Shown here piece after piece: positions 1-8,284 of a stretch of DNA of 64,000 nucleotides (its first letter is position 1; each line of letters begins with the position of its first letter). Source of the DNA: Halobacterium wangiae (GTDB lineage: Archaea > Halobacteriota > Halobacteria > Halobacteriales > Halobacteriaceae); NCBI RefSeq assembly GCF_021249345.1, contig NZ_CP089588.1, forward strand, positions 2,170,001-2,234,000, given 5' to 3'. The position numbers and the translations under genes are program-made. The notes under the pieces are model-generated. The model worked only from the letters and a program-made list of their open reading frames with translations. It ran no database searches and was not told the origin of the DNA.

Positions 1-144
1 CTCCAGCGGGTCGGTCTCCCGGCAGTACGGACACGCGAAGTCGGACACCCCGACGCTGTCCGGCATGTCGTACGTGTAGTGCATCTCGAACATGTCCATC
101 TCGCAGTCGTCGTTCGTACAGCGGACCTCGAGCGTGGCGGGCAT
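1..144 (-). CDS. Small zinc-ribbon protein (DUF7559-like), C-terminus cut by window edge
   Basis: The reading frame runs leftward from an ATG at 144 and is still open at base 1, so only the first 48 residues are visible. It starts MPATLEVRCT and carries four cysteines, C9, C14, C38 and C41 (a CPYC knuckle), the pattern of a small zinc ribbon. I recall a family of very short haloarchaeal proteins with this opening (DUF7559), with no known function. It is divergent from the membrane glycosyltransferase to its right. The family name is from memory; the zinc-ribbon reading is from the cysteines. Confidence 0.75.
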   Translation of the reverse strand, partial: MPATLEVRCTNDDCEMDMFEMHYTYDMPDSVGVSDFACPYCRETDPLE

Positions 145-228
145 ACCTCGACGTTGGGACGCCGCGGGCATAAAGCGGCCGGCCGCGGAGGGAACGGCCC
201 TGCCACCGGAAGACGCAAGTGGTCCGCG

Positions 229-1500
229 GTGCCCCCTTCTCCCGTGCCCTCGACTCGTGGGCTCCGGTCCCTCCCCCTCCGCACCAGGCGGTTCGCAGCG
301 ACGCACGCCCCTCGCCTCGTCCTCTCGGCGGCCGTCCTCTCGGGACTGGTCACCGCCGTCGTCTTCCCCGCCGCGAACCCCGGGCAGGTCGCGCTCGCGA
401 GCGACGTCTACTACGCCGCCGGTCGCGCGGTCCTCGCCGGTCAGCCGCTTTACGACGTCGGCTTCCTCTACCCCCCGCCGATCGCCGTCGCGTTCGTCCC
501 GAACGCGCTGCTGGGCAGCACCACCCTGGCGTACGCCTTCCAGATTCTGGTCGGGGTGGTGTCGCTCGGCGCAGTCGCCGTGGTCGGTGTCCGTCTCGCG
601 GAGCGTGTGGGTGCCGACCTCGGGCGAACCGACCGCTGGCTCGTCGGCGCCGCCGTCGTCGCCAGTTCGCCGTCGGTCGTGAACCTCGTGAACGGCCAGG
701 TCAACCCGGTGCTCGCGGCGGCCGTCGCCGCCGGAGTTCTGGCGTTCGAATCCGACCGCGAGTGGGCGAGCGGTGTGGCGTTCGCGCTCGCCGCGCTCGT
801 CAAACTGTTCCCCGCGCTCGTCGGCGCGTGGCTCCTCCGCCAGCGCGCCTGGCGCGCGGTCGCCGCCGCCACCGCCACCGGCCTCGGCCTCCTGCTCGCC
901 GGGCTCGTCCTCTTCGGTCCCGCCCCCTACGAGACGTTCGTCACCACCGTCCTCACCGGCGAGGCGAACGTCGCCACCTTCCCGGACGGCCCGGACGCGT
1001 CGGAGCCCTACACCACCATCCGGCGCCAGTTGACCGCGGTCGCCCCGGGACTCTCCGGTGGAGCCCTGCTCGCCGCCAGCGTCGCCGTCCTCGCGCCCAT
1101 CGTCGCCGCAGCGAACCGGGTCACCGCCACGCTCACCGACCGGCTGGTCGGCCTCCACGCCCTCCTCACGGCCACCCTCGTCGCGTTCCCGCTGGAGCCG
1201 TTCTACGCCGTGCTCGCCTACCCGACGCTCGTCCCGCTGCTGTACGCACTCGACGGCACTCCCCGCAGGCTATTCCTCGTCGGATCGCTGCTCACCGTCG
1301 TCCCCATCGCACTCGCCGACGTCGCGCTCGTCGCCACGCTGCCCGTGTTCCCGCAGGCCGTCACCGACACGTTGCTCGGTGGTGCCGAGACCACGTTCAC
1401 CTACGTCCACCCGCCGACGATCGGCGCCGCGCTCACGCTCGCCGCGTGCGTCCTCCAGCAGCACGGCAGGGCCGTCGAGCCGTCCTCGGGAGCCGCCTGA
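229..1500 (+). CDS. GT87-like (DUF2029) multi-pass membrane glycosyltransferase
   Basis: A hydrophobic protein with roughly ten membrane segments. It resembles the DUF2029/GT87 family, which uses polyprenyl-phosphate sugars on the outer face of the membrane. Family-like features are the N-terminal stretch SDVYYAAGRAVLAGQPLYD followed by FLYPPPIA, and a central ALVKLFPALVG segment. The frame is open from base 79, but that upstream part overlaps the divergent zinc-ribbon gene and reads as non-membrane Arg-rich sequence, so GTG at 229 (or GTG at 244) is the likely start. No acceptor or donor can be named from sequence alone. Confidence 0.75.
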   Translation: MPPSPVPSTRGLRSLPLRTRRFAATHAPRLVLSAAVLSGLVTAVVFPAANPGQVALASDVYYAAGRAVLAGQPLYDVGFLYPPPIAVAFVPNALLGSTTLAYAFQILVGVVSLGAVAVVGVRLAERVGADLGRTDRWLVGAAVVASSPSVVNLVNGQVNPVLAAAVAAGVLAFESDREWASGVAFALAALVKLFPALVGAWLLRQRAWRAVAAATATGLGLLLAGLVLFGPAPYETFVTTVLTGEANVATFPDGPDASEPYTTIRRQLTAVAPGLSGGALLAASVAVLAPIVAAANRVTATLTDRLVGLHALLTATLVAFPLEPFYAVLAYPTLVPLLYALDGTPRRLFLVGSLLTVVPIALADVALVATLPVFPQAVTDTLLGGAETTFTYVHPPTIGAALTLAACVLQQHGRAVEPSSGAA

Positions 1501-1561
1501 GGGGCAAGGACTGTCGCCCCGTGTAGTCACGTTCTTACGCGTCGACCCCCAATCCCCGCCA

Positions 1562-3256
1562 ATGAACGACCCCGCGGAACTGGACGTGACGCTCGTGGAC
1601 GGCTACGTCGACGAGCCGGCGCACTTCGGCGTGCCGCCGTACATCTCCACGTACCCGCGGTACGCCGCCGGCGCGATGGTGGACGCCGGCGTCGACCCCG
1701 CGAACGTCACCTACCACACCATCGACGAACTGCGCGACGACCGCTCGAAGTGGGCCGACGTGGCGGACGCTGACCTCTTCGTCTACGTCGGTGGGATGAC
1801 CGTCCCCGGCAAGTACGTCGGCGGGACGCCAGCCGAACCAGACGAAGTCCGGGAACTCGCGTGGGTCGCCGAGGGGACGAGCGTGATGGGCGGCCCCGTC
1901 CGATTCGGCGTCGGCGAGGAGAACGCGGGCGCCCAGGAGATGGAGCGCTCGGACCTCGACTTCGACTTCCTCGCGATGGCGGACGTCGAGGCGGCGGCCT
2001 ACGACCTCGTGAGCAACGGCCTGGAGGGGTTCGAGGACCGCTACCGCGACAACGACGAGATCGACCGCTGGGGGGCGAAGGGCGCGTTCGTCGTCGAGCA
2101 ACACCCCAACTTCCCGGAGTACCTCATCTGCGAGATGGAGACCTCGCGTGGCTGCGCGTACCGCTGTTCGTTCTGCACGGAACCGATGTACGGCGACCCC
2201 GGGTTCCGGAGCGCGGAGTCAGTCGTGCGTGAGGTCGGGAACCTCTACAACGCCGGCGCGCGACACTTCCGCCTCGGCCGGCAGGCCGACATCCTCGCGT
2301 TCGGCGGCGACGGCGAAGCCCCGAATCCCGAGGCGCTGCGCCGCCTCTACGAAGGCATCCGAGAGGTGGCGCCCGACCTCGGGACGCTGCACCTCGACAA
2401 CATGAACCCCGTGACCATCGTGGACTACCCCGAGAAGTCTCGGGAGGCCATCCGCATCATCGCCGAGCACAACACCGCGGGCGACACCGCGGCGTTCGGC
2501 CTGGAGTCGGCGGACCCAGTGGTCGCCGAGGAGAACCACCTCCTCGTCTCCGCTGACGAGTGTCTCGAGGCCGTCCGCGTCGTCAACGAGGTAGGCGGCT
2601 GGCGCCCCGGCGAGTCTCCCGAGGACGCACCGACGTTCGGAGAGGAGGCCACGAACCGCCTGCCGAAACTGCTCCCCGGCATCAACCTCGTCCACGGACT
2701 CGCGGGCGAGAGCGCGGAGACGTTCGAGCACAACAAACGGTTCCTCCAGCGCGTGCTCGACGAGGGGCTGATGCTCCGGCGCATCAACATCCGCCAGGTG
2801 ATGACCTTCGAGGGGACGGAGATGGCGGAGACGGGCGTCGAACTCGCCGAGAACCACAAACAGCTGTTCAAGCAGTACAAGACGGAGGTCCGCGAGGAGA
2901 TAGACAACCCGATGCTGAACCGCGTGGTGCCCCCGGGTACCGTCCTCGAGGACGTCCACCTGGAGTACCACCAGGACGGCAAGACGTTCGGTCGCCAGCT
3001 CGGTACGTACTCGCTGCTCGTCGCCGTCCCGGGCGAGCGCGAACTCGGCCAGACCATCGACGTCGCGGTCACCGACCACGGCTACCGCTCGGTCACCGGC
3101 GTCCCCTACCCGCTGGACCTCGACAGCGCGTCGATGGCAGAACTCACGGCCATCCCCGGCATCGGCGACCGGACGGCCGGCGACATCCTCGTCGACCGCC
3201 CCCACGACACCACACCGACCGTCGACGACGCCGACATCGCGAAGTTCGTCCGTTGA
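1562..3256 (+). CDS. Radical SAM protein with C-terminal helix-hairpin-helix (COG1031-like)
   Basis: A 564-residue cytosolic enzyme. The 4Fe-4S/SAM signature is CAYRCSFC at C198, C202 and C205. A helix-hairpin-helix (MAELTAIPGIGDRTAGDIL, about 525-543) closes the protein, a combination typical of COG1031. The N-terminal 190 residues form a B12-like/Rossmann-type region. The ATG at 1562 follows 61 bases of non-coding sequence after the previous gene; the frame is open further upstream but only as Ser/Pro/Arg-rich shadow. The substrate is unknown; the HhH suggests contact with nucleic acid, which is inference. It converges with the TRAM gene. Confidence 0.85.
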   Translation: MNDPAELDVTLVDGYVDEPAHFGVPPYISTYPRYAAGAMVDAGVDPANVTYHTIDELRDDRSKWADVADADLFVYVGGMTVPGKYVGGTPAEPDEVRELAWVAEGTSVMGGPVRFGVGEENAGAQEMERSDLDFDFLAMADVEAAAYDLVSNGLEGFEDRYRDNDEIDRWGAKGAFVVEQHPNFPEYLICEMETSRGCAYRCSFCTEPMYGDPGFRSAESVVREVGNLYNAGARHFRLGRQADILAFGGDGEAPNPEALRRLYEGIREVAPDLGTLHLDNMNPVTIVDYPEKSREAIRIIAEHNTAGDTAAFGLESADPVVAEENHLLVSADECLEAVRVVNEVGGWRPGESPEDAPTFGEEATNRLPKLLPGINLVHGLAGESAETFEHNKRFLQRVLDEGLMLRRINIRQVMTFEGTEMAETGVELAENHKQLFKQYKTEVREEIDNPMLNRVVPPGTVLEDVHLEYHQDGKTFGRQLGTYSLLVAVPGERELGQTIDVAVTDHGYRSVTGVPYPLDLDSASMAELTAIPGIGDRTAGDILVDRPHDTTPTVDDADIAKFVR

Positions 3257-3266
3257 CGACCCGGGA

Positions 3267-3299
3267 CGCGAGCGGGCCGCTCGCGGGAGCGTTTCGCTC
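3267..3299. terminator. Two adjacent hairpins between convergent genes
   Basis: A nearly perfect inverted repeat, CGCGAGCGG-G-CCGCTCGCG (3267-3285), is followed directly by GAGCG-TTT-CGCTC (3287-3299). They lie in the roughly 100-base gap between the convergent radical SAM and TRAM genes, where a transcription end would be expected for both. There is no long T tract on either side, so the terminator reading is only positional. Confidence 0.4.
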
Positions 3300-3358
3300 G
3301 CGGAGGAGACGGTCGGCCCGGCGGCGGGCCCTCGCTGGTGACGCTCACCGCCGGGGGT

Positions 3359-3790
3359 TCAGTACGTCTCGTCGATGATCTCGCCGACCGCGAAGTTCGA
3401 CTTCACTTCCGTCACCTCGACTTTCACGCGCTCGCCGATCTCGGCGTCGGGGACGATGATGACGTAGCCGCGCTCGACGCGCGCGATGCCGTCGCCCTGC
3501 TTGCCGATGTCCTCGATCTCCACGTAGCGAACCTCGCCCTGCTCGACCGGGGGCTGTGGCTCCGTGGACGTCGTGTCGGCGCCGGACGAGGAAGACGAGG
3601 AGGACGAGGACGAAGCGGTCGAGGTGGAGTCCTCGCTCTCGGTCCGCGAGATGAGTGCGACGCGATACACCTCACCCGGGTCCACGGACCCGGCCTCGAT
3701 CTCGCTGCGTGGCACCTCGACGACGTACTCGTCGTCTTTCACAGTCACTTCCGCGTTGAACAGACAGAGTAGCTGGTCAGAGATTTCCAT
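3359..3790 (-). CDS. TRAM-domain protein with poly-Ser linker
   Basis: A 143-residue protein. The C-terminal half (about 84-143) is a TRAM domain, the small RNA-binding beta barrel: VEIEDIGKQGDGIARV, then GYVIIVPDAEIGERV and VKSNFAVGEII. The N-terminal 45 residues form a short beta-rich unit. Between them lies a low-complexity linker (about 50-80) with ten consecutive Ser followed by Thr/Pro-rich sequence. Stand-alone TRAM proteins are abundant in archaea and are thought to act as RNA chaperones. A TATA-like GATTAAGT lies about 35 bases upstream of the ATG on this strand. The role here is inferred from family. Confidence 0.85.
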   Translation of the reverse strand: MEISDQLLCLFNAEVTVKDDEYVVEVPRSEIEAGSVDPGEVYRVALISRTESEDSTSTASSSSSSSSSSGADTTSTEPQPPVEQGEVRYVEIEDIGKQGDGIARVERGYVIIVPDAEIGERVKVEVTEVKSNFAVGEIIDETY

Positions 3791-3874
3791 GTCGAAGCCT
3801 CTACTGAAGCGTGTTGGGCCCGTGACTTAATCGTTGTCACGAGTTAGCTCGTTCCTCGACCCCGCGCCGTCCCG

Positions 3875-4549
3875 CTACGAGCCCCCCTGGCCGCCGTACT
3901 CGGTGCCGTCGGGTCGCTTCGCGCCCTCGGAGTCGTGGATCACCGCCTCGCCGGGCACAGGGTTGGCGGGTTCGAAGTTGTCCCGGACCGCGATGGCCTC
4001 CTCCAGTTCCCGTACGGCGCGCTCCTTCAGCGCGGCGGCCAGTGACTCCGCGTCCGCCCGCGAGATGTCCCGCCCCAGCCCTTCGCACTCGTGGGCACGG
4101 ACCATCCCTGCTTCGTCGACTGCCTCGCCCATCGGCTGGCTGGTGCCGCCGAGCGCGACGCTGAACGGGTACGTCTCGCAGATGAGCGGTCGGCTGTCGT
4201 GGACCGTACACGCCCCCCTCCCGTCGTCGTCCTCTTCGTAGAAGGTGCAGTCTCCACACGAGTTGGTCTGGAGCGCCCACTCGAACGTCTCCCCGCTCCC
4301 GTCCTCGTCGAGGCCGTACGGCATCGGGCGCGCGACGTCTCGCCAATCGCGTTCGTCATCGCCCTCGCTCGAACTCTGCAGTTCCCGGACCTCGTCCGGG
4401 AAGACGGTCGCCGTGTGCGGGTCGTCTTCCTCACTCTTGCAGCAAGCGCCACAGCGAGTACACTCGAAGCCGATGGTCTCGATGGCGTCCGCGAGCTCGT
4501 CGACCGCGAGGTCGCTGGCGCGGTCCAGTTCGGCTTCGAGGTCGTTCAC
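3875..4549 (-). CDS. YkgJ-family cysteine-cluster protein
   Basis: A 224-residue protein with the zinc- or iron-chelating YkgJ/CxxCxxCC pattern: C30, C33, C36 and C37 (CTRCGACC), then C98, C101, C114 and C124. I chose GTG at 4549 (VNDLEAELDR). The frame continues upstream to 4645, but that extension does not look like protein and the acidic helix after GTG is how I remember relatives beginning. The cluster is presumed to bind a metal; no reaction is known. The stop is about 85 bases from the divergent TRAM gene start. Confidence 0.8.
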   Translation of the reverse strand: MNDLEAELDRASDLAVDELADAIETIGFECTRCGACCKSEEDDPHTATVFPDEVRELQSSSEGDDERDWRDVARPMPYGLDEDGSGETFEWALQTNSCGDCTFYEEDDDGRGACTVHDSRPLICETYPFSVALGGTSQPMGEAVDEAGMVRAHECEGLGRDISRADAESLAAALKERAVRELEEAIAVRDNFEPANPVPGEAVIHDSEGAKRPDGTEYGGQGGS

Positions 4550-4694
4550 ACTCCGGGTGACGGGACGGATACGCAAAAGCGACGCGTTGTGGGTGGTCGA
4601 TTGAACACTCGGAAGCCCCTCCCGCTGGCGGTCGGCCCCTTCCAAAGTCCCGCCCGTCTACCGGAAAGTCGAGTGAGTGAAGCCCGGCAGTTGG

Positions 4695-5462
4695 TCAGTC
4701 TTCGACTGGACCGGCGTGCGCACCGTCCCACTCGACACGCCCCTCGACGGCGAGTTTGTCGAGGTGTGCGCGGACGGTCTGGCCAGCGAGGTCACGGACT
4801 CCCGAGAGGTCCTTGTCGTAGGCTGCGTCGAGGATTGCTTCGACCGTCTCGGCGCCCACCTCGACGGCCGCGAGGACGCGGCGCTCGCGCTCGCGGCGGT
4901 GGTCGTAGAGCGCTGCGAGGCGCTCGCGTGGTGACTCGACGACGGGTCCGTGACCGGGGTGGAGGCGGTCGAAGTTCCGGGCGTACGCACAGCGGAGCGA
5001 GGCGAGGTAGGCGCGCATGTCGCCGTCGGTGGCGCCGACGAACACGCTCCCGTCGGCGAACACGAGGTCGCCCGTGACCGCCTCGCGGCCCTCGACGAAC
5101 GCCACGTGGTCGGGCGCGTGGCCGGGCGTGTCGAACACCGTGACCCCGGTGTCGCCGAGTTCGTCGCCGGGCCGGAACACGCGGTCGGCGGCGACGCCGG
5201 TCGCGCGCTCGAAGCGGTCGGCGAAGGCGGCGTGGGCCCACACCGTCGCGTCGGTCTCGGCGGCGTACTCCGCGACGGCACCGACGTGGTCCGGGTGCGC
5301 GTGCGTGACCGCGACGTGGTCGACGTCCGCTACGGCGGCGTCGAGGGCGGGCGTGCGTCTCGCGGGGTCGACGAGGAGTCGTCGCGGACTACCGAGGAGG
5401 TAGGCGTTCGTCTCCCCCTGGGGCGCACGCGTCTCTACTCGGACGGGGTACTGCTCGGGCAC
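4695..5462 (-). CDS. MBL-fold metallo-hydrolase (LACTB2-like) with C-terminal winged helix
   Basis: A 255-residue protein. The metal-binding motif THAHPDH (residues 53-59) is followed by DTPGHAPDHV near 110-120, GD at about 134 and HPGHGPVV near 170, which together make the dinuclear site of metallo-beta-lactamase hydrolases. The last about 75 residues (LAALYDHRRERERRVL onward) resemble the winged-helix tail of LACTB2-type proteins, which in eukaryotes are endoribonucleases. The start is GTG at 5460-5462. Substrate unknown: glyoxalase-II-like thioesterase or nuclease are both possible. Confidence 0.8.
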   Translation of the reverse strand: MPEQYPVRVETRAPQGETNAYLLGSPRRLLVDPARRTPALDAAVADVDHVAVTHAHPDHVGAVAEYAAETDATVWAHAAFADRFERATGVAADRVFRPGDELGDTGVTVFDTPGHAPDHVAFVEGREAVTGDLVFADGSVFVGATDGDMRAYLASLRCAYARNFDRLHPGHGPVVESPRERLAALYDHRRERERRVLAAVEVGAETVEAILDAAYDKDLSGVRDLAGQTVRAHLDKLAVEGRVEWDGAHAGPVED

Positions 5463-5499
5463 GGGTCTGCAGAGGGACGGCGGCGGGAAAAGTGTCGCG

Positions 5500-5766
5500 T
5501 CAGTCCGCTAGCGAGTAGACCTGCTTGCGGGCGTCCTGGAAGCTGTAGCGGGAGTCGACCAGGTCCTCGTCGTCGAGGCGGTTGAGTGCGTAGCGGACGG
5601 TGCGGTCGGGCAGCAGCGACTCGTCGGCGAGCTGACCCTGGGAGAGGGGGGCGTCGATCTCGAGGACCTTCGCGACGAGCTTGGCGCTCGGGGGGAGGTC
5701 GCGGAGGCGCTCGCGGAACTCGTCGTCGTCCTCTGGTGGCTGGCTGTTCTTGGTGGACGTGCTCAT
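5500..5766 (-). CDS. Small winged-helix (MarR-like) transcriptional regulator
   Basis: An 88-residue, single-domain winged helix: APLSQGQLADESLLPDRTVRYALNRLDDEDLV forms helix-turn-helix plus wing, ending SFQDARKQVYSL. Such one-domain proteins are common in haloarchaea and usually act as local regulators. A TATTTAG box lies about 50 bases upstream, and just beyond it sits a perfect inverted repeat (5822-5838). A nearer CTTTACC, about 29 bases from the ATG, is the alternative promoter. It is divergent from a flavin-binding PPOX gene. Targets are unknown; autoregulation through the repeat is inference. Confidence 0.8.
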   Translation of the reverse strand: MSTSTKNSQPPEDDDEFRERLRDLPPSAKLVAKVLEIDAPLSQGQLADESLLPDRTVRYALNRLDDEDLVDSRYSFQDARKQVYSLAD

Positions 5767-5821
5767 GGAACTCCATCACATACTGGTGAAGGTAAAGGTT
5801 GTCTACCCCTGCGACTAAATA

Positions 5822-5838
5822 CCTAATATAGTATTAGG
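5822..5838. promoter_or_regulatory. Perfect inverted repeat in divergent promoter
   Basis: CCTAATA-TAG-TATTAGG is a perfect 7+3+7 dyad. It sits between the small winged-helix gene (start 5766) and the PPOX gene (start 5909), close behind the TATTTAG box of the former and about 40 bases before the GTTTTAG box of the latter. A+T-rich sequence is rare here, so the dyad stands out. It is a candidate operator for the adjacent regulator; binding is not shown. Confidence 0.55.
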
Positions 5839-5877
5839 GCGCAGGTGCCGCGCAGCGGCGACGTACGGCGACCCTAC

Positions 5878-5884
5878 GTTTTAG
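5878..5884 (+). promoter_or_regulatory. TATA-like box of PPOX gene
   Basis: GTTTTAG is centred 28 bases before the ATG at 5909, the spacing expected for a leaderless haloarchaeal transcript. Confidence 0.55.
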
Positions 5885-5908
5885 ACCTATTCGGCCTAAC
5901 GTCTCGGT

Positions 5909-6301
5909 ATGGCGTCGATTCCAGCGGAGTACCACGACCTCTTCGAGAAGCGCTCGTTCCTCAGCTTCGGCACGCTCTCCCCGGACGGCAAACCCCACGT
6001 CACGCCCGTCTGGGTGGACTACGACGGCGAGCACGTGCTGGTGAACACCGCCAGGGGCCGCCGGAAGGAACAGAACCTCCAGCAGGACGAGCGCGTCGGG
6101 GGTTGCATCCTCGACCCCGACGACCCCTACCGGTACGTCGGCTTCCAGGGGGAGGTCGCGGAGATCACGACCGAGGGCGCCGTCGACCACATCGACGAAC
6201 TCGCCGCACGCTACTTCGACGTCGACGAGTACCCACACCACGGCGAGGAGGACGGCGAGCGGGTGCTCGTGTACATCGAACCCACGCGCGTCCTCGACTG
6301 A
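5909..6301 (+). CDS. PPOX-class (pyridoxamine-5'-phosphate oxidase-like) flavin/F420-binding protein
   Basis: A 130-residue split-barrel protein. FLSFGTLSPDGKPHVTPVW at the N-terminus, VNTARGRRKEQNL near 47-59 and RYVGFQGEVAEI near 75-87 are typical of the small PPOX family, which binds FMN or F420 and reduces or oxidises small molecules. In haloarchaea, which make F420, the F420 variety is likely. It is transcribed as a single gene; the divergent winged-helix regulator may control it. Substrate not predictable. Confidence 0.8.
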   Translation: MASIPAEYHDLFEKRSFLSFGTLSPDGKPHVTPVWVDYDGEHVLVNTARGRRKEQNLQQDERVGGCILDPDDPYRYVGFQGEVAEITTEGAVDHIDELAARYFDVDEYPHHGEEDGERVLVYIEPTRVLD

Positions 6302-6337
6302 GAGCCAGGCAGCCGCCTCACGAGCGGCGCCAGGCGC

Positions 6338-6472
6338 TCACCGTGTGTGCTCGTTGTAGGTGCCGAAGTGGTGCCCGCAGTCCGGGCAGTGGACGTGGTG
6401 GACGCCCTCGCGGTTGTGTCGGGTCAGGTCCTCGAGGTCGAACTCCCCGTCACAGTGGGGGCAGGTCGGCAT
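6338..6472 (-). CDS. 44-residue two-knuckle zinc-finger protein
   Basis: Read leftward from an ATG at 6470-6472 to TGA at 6338: it begins MPTCPHCDGEF and contains HVHCPDCGHHFGTYNEH. Two CPxC pairs spaced 25 residues apart make a compact zinc ribbon. Very short zinc-finger proteins are numerous in haloarchaea and mostly lack known roles. The codon pattern matches neighbouring genes, and homologous-looking knuckles make a chance ORF unlikely. It sits between the PPOX gene (convergent) and a methyltransferase (divergent). Confidence 0.7.
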   Translation of the reverse strand: MPTCPHCDGEFDLEDLTRHNREGVHHVHCPDCGHHFGTYNEHTR

Positions 6473-6560
6473 ACGTCACGGTACGCCGCCACCGGGCAAA
6501 GTCGTTCCGCGGTTTCCAGTACGGTTTTAACGGCCCCCGCACGATGTGGGCGTGAGAAGC

Positions 6561-7265
6561 GTGAAGGGACAGGAGTGGTACCAGGCCACCGAGGTCGCCG
6601 AGGAGTACGACGAGAAACGGTTCTCTCGCGGTGGCCGGCTCATCGACCGCCGCGAGAAGCAAGCAGTGCTCGACGCGCTCGGGCCCGTCGAGGACAAACG
6701 TGTCCTCGAGATCGCCTGCGGCACCGGACGGTTCACCGTGATGCTCGCCGAGCGCGGCGCCGACATCACGGGACTCGACATCTCGGGGCCGATGCTCCAG
6801 GAGGGCCGCCAGAAGGCAAAGCAGTCGGGAGTCGACGACCACCTCGAGTTCATGCGGGGGGACGCCGCCCGCCTGCCGTTCCCGGACGACCACTTCGACG
6901 CCGTCTTCGCCATGCGATTCTTCCACCTGGCGGACACGCCGGCGAAGTTCCTGACGGAGATGGCGAGAGTCGCGAAAGACCAGGTGTTCTTCGACACGTT
7001 CAACCGGTTCAGCACGCGCTCGCTGTACAACTGGCTGCTCCCGATGGGGTCGCGACTCTACGGGAGCAGCGAGGTCGACGGACTCGTCGAGGGTGCGGGC
7101 CTCCACCTCGCGGACTCCGAGCACGACTTCGTCGTGCCGTACGGCTTCTACCGGGCGGTCCCCGACTGGGTCGCGGGTCCGTTCCGGAAGGGCGACACCG
7201 CCATCGGCCGGACGCCACTGGGTCGACCGCTCGCCTCGGTCTCCTACTGGGACGCCCGAGTGTAG
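6561..7265 (+). CDS. Class I SAM-dependent methyltransferase
   Basis: A Rossmann-type methyltransferase of about 234 residues. Motif I is VLEIACGTGRF, followed by DITGLDISGPML, then GDAARLPFPDDHFDAVFAMRFFH as the post-motif II loop typical of UbiE/Methyltransf_11 proteins. A TATA-like GTTTTAAC at 6524-6531 places transcription start near 6553, so translation probably begins at GTG 6561 (VKGQEWYQ) or GTG 6552; an upstream GTG at 6546 is also in frame. The C-terminal 80 residues are aromatic-rich. Substrate unknown; a lipid or quinone is possible. Confidence 0.8.
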   Translation: MKGQEWYQATEVAEEYDEKRFSRGGRLIDRREKQAVLDALGPVEDKRVLEIACGTGRFTVMLAERGADITGLDISGPMLQEGRQKAKQSGVDDHLEFMRGDAARLPFPDDHFDAVFAMRFFHLADTPAKFLTEMARVAKDQVFFDTFNRFSTRSLYNWLLPMGSRLYGSSEVDGLVEGAGLHLADSEHDFVVPYGFYRAVPDWVAGPFRKGDTAIGRTPLGRPLASVSYWDARV

Positions 7266-7307
7266 CCGGGACGCGGCCTCGATATCGGGGCTATCGGAAC
7301 CCGGGAC

Positions 7308-7316
7308 GTTTTTACC
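7308..7316 (+). promoter_or_regulatory. TATA-like box of GT2 gene
   Basis: GTTTTTACC is centred about 27 bases before the ATG at 7339, consistent with a leaderless message. Confidence 0.55.
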
Positions 7317-7338
7317 ACCGCCGAGAGTGAACGGAACT

Positions 7339-8259
7339 ATGGATATCTCGGTAGTGGTGCCCACACTCAACGGGCGCGACGCGCTCACTGCGTCTCTCGA
7401 CGCGCTCGCGACCCACGCACCCGACGCCGAGGTCGTCGTCGTCAACGGGCCGTCCGTGGACGGTACGTCGGGGATGGCCCGTGCTCACGAGGCAGTCGAC
7501 GTGCTCCTGGAGCTCTCCGAGCGGAACCTCAACGCCTCACGGAACGCGGGCATCGCGGCGGTCAGCGGCGACGTGGTCGCGTTCGTCGGCCAGGACACCC
7601 GGATCCGGGACGGCTGGGTGGGGGCCGTACTGGACGCGATCGCCGACGGCGCGGACGCGGTCACCGGTCCCGTCCACCGCAGTGTGGAGGGCGGCGTGAC
7701 GACGGAGTCCGTCGAGCGCCGGACCGTCTGCGGCCGCGAGGTGACGTACTTCGACGGCGCGAACGTCGCGTTCACGCGCGCGGCGATCGAGGCCCTCGAC
7801 GGCTTCGACGAGTACCTCCAGACCGGTGCTGCACGGGACGCTGCCCACCGCCTCGCGGGGATGGAACGGGACGTCGCCTGGGCGCGGGACACCGTCGTGC
7901 TCCGCGAGGAGAAAGACGACATCGTCCACCGACTCCCGGAGGACCCCGAGGAGTCCGCGTGGGGGCTGAAGTACCGCGCGCTCGCCTACCGACTCGTGAA
8001 GAACTACGGGATGGGCGTCCGCATCGCGGCCCGGGTCGTCCGGCACGCCGTCGGCGACGCGCTCTCTGTCGGCGCCGACGTGGCCCGCGGGAACGCCAAA
8101 CTGACCGAGTGGGCCGCCGCGGGCGCCGCCGTCGTTCCGAACATCTGGCGGGGCAGCCAGGACGGCCTCTCCGCACGGATGGCCGACCGGAGCCCGCGGC
8201 GGAACCCGAACGGCGTCTCCGCGCGGATGGACCGCGCGGTGGCGCGCTACGACAGGTAG
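7339..8259 (+). CDS. Family 2 glycosyltransferase
   Basis: A 306-residue GT-A fold enzyme: the N-terminus ISVVVPTLNGRDALTASLDAL is the nucleotide-sugar binding start of GT2, ERNLNASRNAGIAAVSGD is the usual helix, and FVGQDTRI takes the place of the DxD metal motif. The frame is open well upstream of 7339, but the TATA box and the canonical opening MDISVVVPTLNG fix the start. The C-terminal region is helical and Arg-rich. It probably works in cell-surface glycan or lipid glycosylation; acceptor unknown. Converges with the amidohydrolase-like gene. Confidence 0.85.
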   Translation: MDISVVVPTLNGRDALTASLDALATHAPDAEVVVVNGPSVDGTSGMARAHEAVDVLLELSERNLNASRNAGIAAVSGDVVAFVGQDTRIRDGWVGAVLDAIADGADAVTGPVHRSVEGGVTTESVERRTVCGREVTYFDGANVAFTRAAIEALDGFDEYLQTGAARDAAHRLAGMERDVAWARDTVVLREEKDDIVHRLPEDPEESAWGLKYRALAYRLVKNYGMGVRIAARVVRHAVGDALSVGADVARGNAKLTEWAAAGAAVVPNIWRGSQDGLSARMADRSPRRNPNGVSARMDRAVARYDR

Positions 8260-8284
8260 AACAGACGCACTCCGTCGACCGGTC

